64,000 nucleotides of DNA. Source: Ovis canadensis (Eukaryota > Chordata > Mammalia > Artiodactyla > Bovidae). The notes beneath the pieces are model-generated. The model did no database searches and was not told where the DNA came from. It saw nothing but the letters and a program-made list of their open reading frames with translations. The position numbers were made by a program, and so were the translations under genes. This document shows, piece after piece, positions 56,506 to 64,000 of this stretch; within the stretch, counting starts at the first letter, position 1; every line of letters begins with the position of its first letter. The stretch lies in the NCBI RefSeq assembly GCF_042477335.2, contig NC_091249.1, positions 44,996,001-45,060,000 on the forward strand. Reading direction: 5' to 3'.

Positions 56506-56528
56506 TGTGTGTGTGTGTGTGTGTGTGC
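56506..56528. repeat. (TG)n microsatellite
   Basis: About 11 TG units inside the L1 ORF2 C-terminal region. A second TA/CA tract lies at 56656-56680. Confidence 0.9.
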
Positions 56529-56950
56529 TATCTTCTTAGTCCGATCATCTGTAGTTAGGCACTTGGGTTGCTTCTATGTCTTGGCTACTATAAATAGTGC
56601 TGCATTGAGGGTGCATGTATCATTTTGAATGAGTGTTTTCTGTTTTTTTTTTGTATATATATATACATACACACACACACGAGTGAAATTGCTGGATCAT
56701 ATAGTAATTCTACCATATTTTTAGTTTTTTAAGGAACCTCTATACTGTTCTCCATAGTGACTGTACCAACTTACATTCCCACCAACAGTGTAGCAAGGAT
56801 CCCTTTTCTTTACATCCTTTCCAACCTTTTTTTATTTGTAGACATTTTGATGATAGCCATTCTGATAGGGTGTGAGATGATATCTCACTGTGGTTTTGAT
56901 TTGCATTTTTCTAATAAATAAAGATATGAGCATCTTTTTATGTGCCTGTT

Positions 56951-57232
56951 CAATTCACTTAGTCATGTCCGACTCTTTGAGACCCCATGAACCGCAGCAC
57001 ACCAGGCTTCCCTGTTCATCACCAACTCCCGGAGTCCATCCAAACCCATGTCCATTGAGTCAGTGATGCCATCCAACCATCTTATTTTCTGTCGTCCCAT
57101 TCTCCTCCTGCCCTCAATCTTTCTCAGCATCAGGGTCTTTTTAAATGAGTCAGCTCTTTGCATCAGGTGGTCAAAGTATTGGAGTTTCAGCTTCAACATC
57201 AGTCCTTCCAATGAATACCCAGGCCTGTTAGT
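56951..57232 (-). mobile_element. BovB 3' end, minus, nested in L1
   Basis: From 'caattcacttagtcatgtcc' to 'ccaatgaatacccag'. TSD 'gcctgtt' at 56944-56950 and 57233-57239. Removing it restores the L1 order (.. 'tttttatgtgcctgtt' + 'agtgatctgtat' ..). Confidence 0.95.
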
Positions 57233-59439
57233 GATCTGTATATCTTCTTTGAAAAAAAAATTTCTACTCAAGTCTTCTGCCCATTTTTTGATTGGATTTT
57301 TTATATTGAATTTTATGAGCAGTTTATATGTTTTGGATATAAACTTCTTGTTGGTCACATCATTTGCAAATATTTTTCAACCATTTGGTACCTTAATGGC
57401 CTCTTTTGCTATGCAAAATGTTTTTAAGTTTAATTAGGTGAAATTTGCTTGTTTTGACTTTCATTTCTTTGCCTTAGGAGACTGATCCAAGAAAATATTC
57501 CTGCAATTTATGTCCAGGAATACTCTCCATATGTTCTATTCTAGGAGTTTTATGGTTTCAAACCTTACATTTAGGTTTTTAATCCATTTTGAGTTCATTT
57601 TTAATATGGTGAGAGGAAATGTTCTAATTTCATTCTTTTACACATGCCTTTTTATACTGACTGATCCCTTTATCATTATGTAATGCTATTGCCTTTCATT
57701 ATAGACTTTATTTTAAAGTCTACTTTGTCTGATATGAATATTACTATGCTTGTTTTCCTGTCATTTCCCTTTGCATGAAATTTCTTTTCCCATCCTGTAA
57801 CTTTTAGTCTGTCTCTCTCTCATCCTAAAGAGAATCCTGTAGGCAGCATATGGAAGGGTCTCGTGTTTTTATCTAATCACTCTCTGTCTTTTGTGCAAGT
57901 GACCTGAAGTCTCGTATGTTTTCCTGCCATTTCCACCATGTTGGTTTAGGCCCCTGTGGGTCTCATGTTACCTAAGGGTCTTTGCCCCTAGCGTCTCTCC
58001 TCTACACAATCTAGTTTGCTCAAGCTGTCATAAAAAACCACTAGATTGGGAGGCTGGAGCATACAGTCCCTTTCATTTAAAATAAATGTTGATAGGTTTG
58101 TAATTACTACCATTTTATTACTTGTTTTCTGGTTGCCTTTGTAGCTTTTTTTTCTGCTCACTTCTTGTTCTGTTTGTTTCTCCCATTGTGACTTGATGAT
58201 TTTCTTTTGTGGTATACTCTTGTGTACCTTTTTAATTTTTGTGTACCATTGTGCATTTCTATTTGTGGTTGCCACAGGGTTTGTGTACGTTGACCCATAA
58301 CTATAGCTAGTTGTTTTAAACTAAAAATCATGTAAGTTCAAACACTTTATAAAAAACCTGTATTTTTATTCTTGCCCCCCTCATTTTGTTTTTGATGTCA
58401 TATTTTACATTTTCATGCTTATCACTTTACTATTTATTATAGTTATAATTGCTTTAACAATTATTTTGTCTTTTAATCTCAGGACTATATTATAATCTAG
58501 GTACTATCTTATTTAAGTGATCTTCATTCTTTATATTTCCCTTTCCTATAGGTTCGTTTGCATTTAGAGACTTTCCGACATTTATTTTAGGGTAGTTTTA
58601 GTATTGCTAACTTCTTCTAGTTTTTGCTTGTCTGAGAAATTCTTTATCTCTGCTTCTAAAAGACAGTCTTTCTGGGTAGAGTATCCTAGGGTTGCAGGCC
58701 CCCTTTCAGGGCTTTGAATATATCATGATAATCACTTCATGACTGCAACATTTCTGCAGACAAATCAGCTGATTCCCTTGCATATGACCCTCTGATTTTG
58801 TCTTGCTGGCTTTAGAAATCTGTTTTTTTTACTTTTCCCATTTTAATTATGATATATCTTGGTTGAGTCTTTTGGGGTTCATCTTGTTTGGGATCCTCTG
58901 TACCTCCTGTACCTGGATATGTGTTTCATTCTTTAGATTTGGGAAGTTTTCAGCCATAGCTTCTACAAATATAGTTTTCATTACTCCCCTCTCTTCTAGA
59001 ACCCCTACGATGCAAATATTAGTAAAATTTATATTATCCCATACATCTCATATGTTGCTTTCTCTTTTTTCCATTTATTTTTCTGCATGTTCTGATTGGT
59101 TTGTGTCTATTTTTCTATCTTCCAGGTCCCTTATGTATTCTACTGTGTCATTTAGTCAGCTATTCATTGCTTCTGGTATGGTTTTTTAAAATTTCATAAA
59201 TTGAATTATCTGTTTTTAATTGGGTCTCCTTTATCATTTCTAGATCTTTGTTAAAATAATCTGTACTTAGATTGGTTCCTTCTCTTAATTCAGTTAGCAT
59301 TTTTAATACCAACTTCTAAAATTCATTGTCTAGTAGACTGATTATTTCTGTTTCATTATTTTTTCACGCATTTTCTCTTGCTTTTTGAATTGAGAGTAAT
59401 TCCTCTACCGTTTCATTTTACATTACTTTCTCTGTCTCT

Positions 59440-60480
59440 GTGAATTAGGTGAAAGTTACCTATTGTGGTTTTGAAGGGGTGTTTTTATGCGGAAGCATCT
59501 GCATATAGACTGTGCATGCCCAGTATCTTTGGTGTGAAGGCTAGATATGAGTTGGATGTCAGCATGCTTTTCCTTAGGGTGTGCTGGCCACTATCAACTT
59601 GATAGGGTCATGTGGCTGGTGTTGGAAAAACTGGAGCCTGCAGTGGATGTGAGGTAGGAGTTTCTCTCTGCTCAGAGGCGGTCCTTACCTTGTCAGGGCA
59701 GGGTCTGCTCCCAAGCTGTTGAAGCAGCTGCCCTGAAGCTCACACTTGAGCTGGCTCTGTTCCCTTTAAGTGTATGCTTTCTCTTCTCCCCACACTGGGA
59801 CCTTTGCCTCAAAGGAGGAGAGTGCTGAAGTAAGTGTCTGCCATTTGACTCAGACACAGCCCCTGTTGCAGTCATCCCATATCTAGTACAAGGTGGTGTG
59901 TAGTAGGTGGAGCAAGAGTGTTCATTCGGCTGGGTTTGGGGATTACAGCGTTGTGGGAACTGAAGCCACTGGAAGTCTGGGCCACTTCTGTGCTACTGTT
60001 TGAGTCAGAACCAACAACAGCCATCACACCCACCTGGACTCCAGGCCCCTGACCCCCTCTGCATCCCTCGATCAAGTCCTTGCCACCCAAGACCTGTGCC
60101 ATGCTGTGGCTGGGGTGAGAAGGGCTTGGGGGCCTCACTCAGCTTGGGTTGAGCCACATGGTAATGTGGTAGGTGCTAAGACAGAGCTCTCTCTGCCCTG
60201 TCTTGTGGGAAACAAGAGTGGCACACCTCTCACAAGTGATGTCTAGACTTAGCTTTCTGCAGCTTTCTTTCCATCACAGTGGCTCTCCAGACAGCCAAGG
60301 GGGCTTGTCTTCTCTTTGTAGGACCCCAGGACTGGGATGCCCAGTCTGTGGCTTGACCTGCAAACTCCCCAGCATGAATGTTCCCTTGTGTAATCTCCCT
60401 TTTCTCCTTATTCCTTTCCCAGGGGCATGGGTCCTAACCTGATGTTTTTCTTCTCATCCTGTTCATTTATGTGGGAATCT
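59440..60480 (-). promoter_or_regulatory. L1 5'UTR, GC-rich, antisense
   Basis: A GC-rich non-coding block between L1 5'-region sequence and the L1 5' terminus. L1 5'UTRs carry promoters (established knowledge); activity here is not shown. Open frames at 59693-60442 are by-products of low stop density. Confidence 0.5.
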
Positions 60481-61002
60481 TTCTTTCTGCTTTGGTTGTT
60501 GTATAGGCATTCTGAAAGTTTCTAGTTAGTTTTTCATGAGGATTATTTCACATATGCATGTATTTTTGATGTGTTTGTGGGGAAAATGAGCCTTTTCTCC
60601 TGCCATCTTGATCCACTTCCACCTCTTGTCTCTCTTCATAGCCATTCTAATAGGTATGAGGTGACATTTCATTGTGGTTTTGTATATATTTCCCTAGTTA
60701 TTAGTAATGGTGAGCATCTTTCATGTACCTGTTGGCCATTTGCATGCCATCTTAGGAAAAATTTCTATTTAGTTCTTCTAGCCATTTTTTAATCAGGTAT
60801 TTTGTTGAGCTGTATGAGATCTTTATGTATTTTGGATATTAACCCCTTTTCTGATACATAGTTTACAATTTTTTTTTCCCATTCTATAGGTTGCCTTTTC
60901 ATTTTCACTTTTTCTTAACTGTGGAAAAGATTTTAAGTATAATGTAGTTTGATCTGTTTATTTTTGCTTGTATTATTCGTACTTTTGCTGTTATTTTTGT
61001 TT

Positions 61003-61172
61003 TGGTCGCTCAGTCTTGTCTCTTTGTGACCCCATGGACTGTAGGCCGCCAAGGTCCTCTGTCCTCTACTGTTTCCCAGAGCTTGCTCAAATTCACGTCT
61101 ATTGAGGCAGTGATGCTATCTAACCATCTCAGCCTCTGCCACCTCCTAGTCCTTTTGCCTTCAGTCTTTCTC
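61003..61172 (-). mobile_element. BovB 3' end fragment, minus
   Basis: 'ggtcgctcagtcttgtctct' to 'gccttcagtctttctcag'. About 170 bp. It interrupts the L1 ORF2 C-terminal region. Confidence 0.9.
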
Positions 61173-61257
61173 AGTATTTGTACTTTGGTATTATATGAAA
61201 AAATTATCACAAGACCAATATGAAGGAGCTTCTTCCCTATGTTTTGTGTGTGTGTGT

Positions 61258-61268
61258 GGGGGGGGGGG
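61258..61268. repeat. G11 run after (TG)n
   Basis: A short TG tract (61245-61257) runs into eleven guanines. Confidence 0.9.
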
Positions 61269-63220
61269 AGGAGTTAAATTAGGGCTCATGTTTAAGTCTT
61301 GGATCCATTTCAAATGTTTTGCCAGAAGATGGCACCGTAGTTCAATTTTGGGGTTTCTTTTCACTTGAGTTGCCCCTGGTGCTGCACTCTTGGGGATGCA
61401 TAAAAACAGCTAGTGTAGAAAAGCTGGTGGTAGAGTGTAGAGAGGCAAGGGCTTAGCACCTGAGGCTTTGTGAGTGCCCACTGCCCAGGAGGAAACTCCT
61501 CAAGCGGTGGTACTCCTAGAGTTACCCAGGCAAACCTTTTGCTAGAAGCAGACACAGGGAGTATATTTCTTCTAGGCCCTTTGTTATTCTTGTCTGCCTT
61601 TCCCCCTTTCATTTTCCTTTCCTCAGTTATAGAGGTCCCTCCTTAGAAATTGTGCTGCTGGGGTGAAACTGGTTTCTCTGGCTGTGATCCATGTAGCTAT
61701 TGGTCAGTCACTCACCACTTTCGCTTTCTACCTCCCATGTGAGGAGGTCACCATTGTCATCACTGGCCAAAACCCAGCAGATTGCACTGTCACCCTGGAA
61801 AGGGGGACTGACTCCACAAGATCTTCTCTTATAGTGCCTTCAAACTCAAGTCTATCCCATTCCAAGGGCATACCTGGTTTTTCCGTCAGGCTGGCTGGAC
61901 TGCCACAAATTACTCATTTCCCTTTCGTGCCTGCTTTATTTTACACCCTCTTGGTTTGCTTATACTCTGATCATAGTGAGTAGGGTGGGGCAGGCTTGCA
62001 TATGCAGCCCCCTTTAAAATTATATCCACTTCCTTTCTGAAGCACAGGTGTGTAGAGTTCTCCTGTGTGTTCTGGTGTAACATGCAGAGTCCCTTTTATT
62101 TAGTTATTAAGAAATAATTATTTGTTCCTTTTCTCTCTCCTCTCTGTTTACAACACATCTCCACAATGCTGATGTCACTGCTGCAACATGGTTTTGTTTT
62201 TGTTTTTTTTTTTCCCTGAGTTATTTTCTTACTAGTTTTCTTGGGAATCACAATCAGTGTCTTAATTTAAAACAGATTTAGAATAATTCTACTTTAATGT
62301 CAGTAGTATGCAAAAACTTTGCTCCAACATACTTCTGTTGTCTTATTGCTCTTTTGTAATATTGCTGTCATATGAGCTAAAACTATGTTATAGCCATGCA
62401 ATACAGTTGTATAATCATTGCTTTATGCAGCTACCTTAAAAGAAAAAAGTGAGTTATAGTGTCTTATAATATCTATGTAGGTACCATTAATGGTGCTCTT
62501 TACTTCTTCATGTTGATTCACATTAGTATCTAATATCCTTTTACTTTAGCTTGAAGAATTTTGTTTTGTATTTTTATGAGGCAGGTCTGCTACTGATAGT
62601 GTTTTTGAGAATGTGTATTTACTACTTTATGCTTAAAGGAAAGTTTAGAGTTTTTGTTTCTTTCATTTCTTTACAAATGTCTCCTCACTCTCTTCTAGTT
62701 ACAGTGGCTTTTGATGAAAAGTCAGCTGTTAATCCCTTGTATTTAATAAATGATTTTTCCTTGCTGCTTTCAAGATTTTGACTATGACTTGCATATGTGT
62801 AAATCTCTTTGAATTTGTTCTATCTATAGTAAACTAAGCTCTCAAATATGCAGATTAATGCTTGTCATAAAATTGGAGAGTTTTATACCATTATTTATTT
62901 CCCTTTCTCTGCCTCTTCTTTTGGGATTTCTATTATATATTCCTTAGTGAACTAATGGTGTCCCACTAGTCTTTGAAGCTCATTTTTCCTCCTCAGTTTT
63001 GTTTTCTGTCTGCTCCCTAGACTGAATATTATTATTGACTTGCCATCAATTTCACTATCTTTTGCCAGCTCAACTCTATTTGAATCTCTCTTTAGTGAGT
63101 CTCTCTAGCAAATTTTTATTTTTTAATTTAAAATATTAATTAAAAATTTAGTGCATTTTACATAACTAGGATTTGTTTTTATAATTACAACTTCATTATT
63201 GATATTCTCTATTTGAAATA

Positions 63221-63963
63221 TTGTTATACATTCCTTTAATTCTTTGTACTTGTTCTGGTAGTTTTAAAAATATTTATAATAGCTTATCTAAACCCTGCTT
63301 ATTTAACTTATATGCAGAATACATCTTGGGAAACACTGGGCTGGATGAAGCACAAGCTGGAATCAAGATTGCTGGGAGAAATAGCAATAACCTCAGATAT
63401 GCAGATGACACCACCCTTATGGCTGAAAGTGAAGAACTAAAGAGCCTCTGGATGAAAGTGAAAGAGGAGAGTGAAAAAGTTGGCTTAAGGCTCAACATTC
63501 AGAAAATGAAGATCATGGCATCTGGTCCCATCACTTCATGGCAAATAGATGGGGAAGAGTGGAAACAATGACAGACTTTATTTTGGGGGGCACTCCAAAA
63601 TCACTGCAGATAGTGACTGCAGCCATGAAATTAAAAGACATTTACTCCTTGGAAGGAAAGTTATGACCAACCTAGACAACATATTAAAAAGTAGAGACAA
63701 CTCTGCCAACAAAGGTCTGTCTAGTCAAGGCTACAGTTTTTCCAATAGTCATGTATGAATGTGAGAGTTGGACTATAAAGAAAGCTGAGCACCGAAGAAT
63801 TGATGCTTTTGAACTGTGGTGTTGGAGAAGACTCTTGAGAGTCCCTTGGACTGCAAGGAGATCCAACCAGTCCATCCTAAAGGAGATCAGTCCTGAGTGT
63901 TCATTGGAAGGACTGATGTTGAGGCTGAAGCTCCGGTACTTTGGCCACCTGATGCAACGCTGA
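63221..63963 (+). pseudogene. BovB RT/C-terminal remnant at the window edge
   Basis: Three successive plus frames (63221-63571, 63549-63758, 63751-63963) cover the YADD block and the C-terminal domain, separated by single-base indels (for example 'ggggggcactcc' near 63585). The YADD box is intact but the copy is broken. Confidence 0.9.
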
Positions 63964-64000
63964 CTCATTTGAAAAGATCTTGATGCTGGGAAAGATCGAT
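63292..64000 (+). mobile_element. BovB LINE, plus, continues past the window end
   Basis: Starts in the RT before the YADD box ('accctgcttatttaactt'). 'RYADDTTLMAESEELKSLW' is read at 63221-63571. It runs through '[20 protein letters not shown]' (63751-63963) to the last base. It is truncated by the window edge, so the 3' tail is not seen. Confidence 0.95.

Larger units (their letters stand above)
56056..60620 (-). mobile_element. L1 LINE, antisense, 3'UTR to 5' terminus, RT core deleted
   Basis: 3'UTR (56056-56460), ORF2 C-terminus (56460-56943 and 57240-57660), a direct jump at about 57661 to the endonuclease start ('gatccctttatcattatgta'), an L1 5' region (58700-59440), and a GC-rich 5'UTR (59440-60480). 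It ends near 'ctgccatcttgatcc' (about 60600), the antisense of the usual L1 5' terminus. About 57893-58060 is a non-L1 insertion of unknown family. A BovB tail is nested at 56951-57232. Confidence 0.75.
60621..63291 (-). mobile_element. L1 LINE, antisense: ORF2 C-term, 5'UTR-like block and 5' region
   Basis: ORF2 C-terminus (60640-61002, 61173-61320), then a jump to a 5'UTR-like block (61330-61990) related to 12421-13090, then L1 5' sequence ('gcttttgatgaaaagtcagc', about 62707; 'tgtgtaaatctctttgaatt', about 62799). It is cut by BovB at 63292. It may combine two old copies. Confidence 0.65.

Noticed and set aside
59693..60442. GC-rich block as a CpG-island promoter with first exon
   Set aside because: It sits exactly between L1 5'-region sequence and the L1 5' terminus, so it is the L1 5'UTR. 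CpG is not enriched by eye.
3711..64000. tRNA genes suggested by B-box-like 'ggttcgat' motifs
   Set aside because: All lie in Bov-tA SINE heads with BOV-A bodies and TSDs. No cloverleaf without a SINE tail was seen.

Overview
The window looks like nuclear DNA of a ruminant, most likely a bovid (cattle, sheep, goat or buffalo type). The evidence is the joint presence of many BovB (RTE-class) LINE copies, BOV-A2 and Bov-tA SINEs, and an artiodactyl L1 3' end. The DNA is AT-rich. I find no host protein-coding gene, no structural RNA gene, no CRISPR array and no prokaryotic operon structure. Most open frames with recognisable protein similarity are pieces of LINE reverse transcriptase or endonuclease. 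One is the 63-codon unrecognised frame in the insertion at 7.2-8.9 kb.

Layout. 0.1-2.8 kb: old L1, minus strand. 3.7-5.3 kb: BovB carrying a BOV-A2. 6.7-9.05 kb: artiodactyl L1 split by a 1.69-kb poly(A)-tailed retrocopy-like insertion. 9.4-13.1 kb: L1 (ORF2, ORF1, 5'UTR) split by BovB. 13.1-17.3 kb: stacked L1 pieces. 17.3-21.2 kb: mainly unclassified DNA with three Bov-tA copies. 21.2-24.0 kb: L1ME-like element split by BovB and a SINE dimer. 24.1-32.8 kb: the most 'unique' part, with SINEs and traces of MER5A-, MIR- and L2-like repeats. 32.8-38.6 kb: two head-to-head L1s, the plus one retaining its 5'UTR and carrying two tandem BovB tails. 38.6-42.8 kb: unclassified DNA with BovB tails. 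42.8-63.3 kb: an almost continuous stack of minus-strand L1s, riddled with BovB, BOV-A2, Bov-tA and one younger L1. 63.3-64.0 kb: BovB running off the end.

How the parts relate. The BovB 3' ends, BOV-A2 and Bov-tA share one tail sequence; the SINEs are non-autonomous partners mobilised by BovB machinery (established knowledge). Many insertions have readable target-site duplications, so the order of insertion can be reconstructed. In one place four layers are nested.

The most interesting observations are these: (1) a retrocopy-like insertion at 7.2-8.9 kb whose source I do not recognise; (2) 19 of 20 L1 segments lie on the minus strand, which would fit an intron of a plus-strand gene; (3) 5'-inverted insertions of a young L1 and of a BovB; (4) a hairpin plus tandem BovB tails at one L1 target. 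I see no evidence of an undescribed defence, metabolic or regulatory system. Family assignments were made by eye from remembered consensus features; boundaries are usually good to about 5-20 bases, less for ancient copies.
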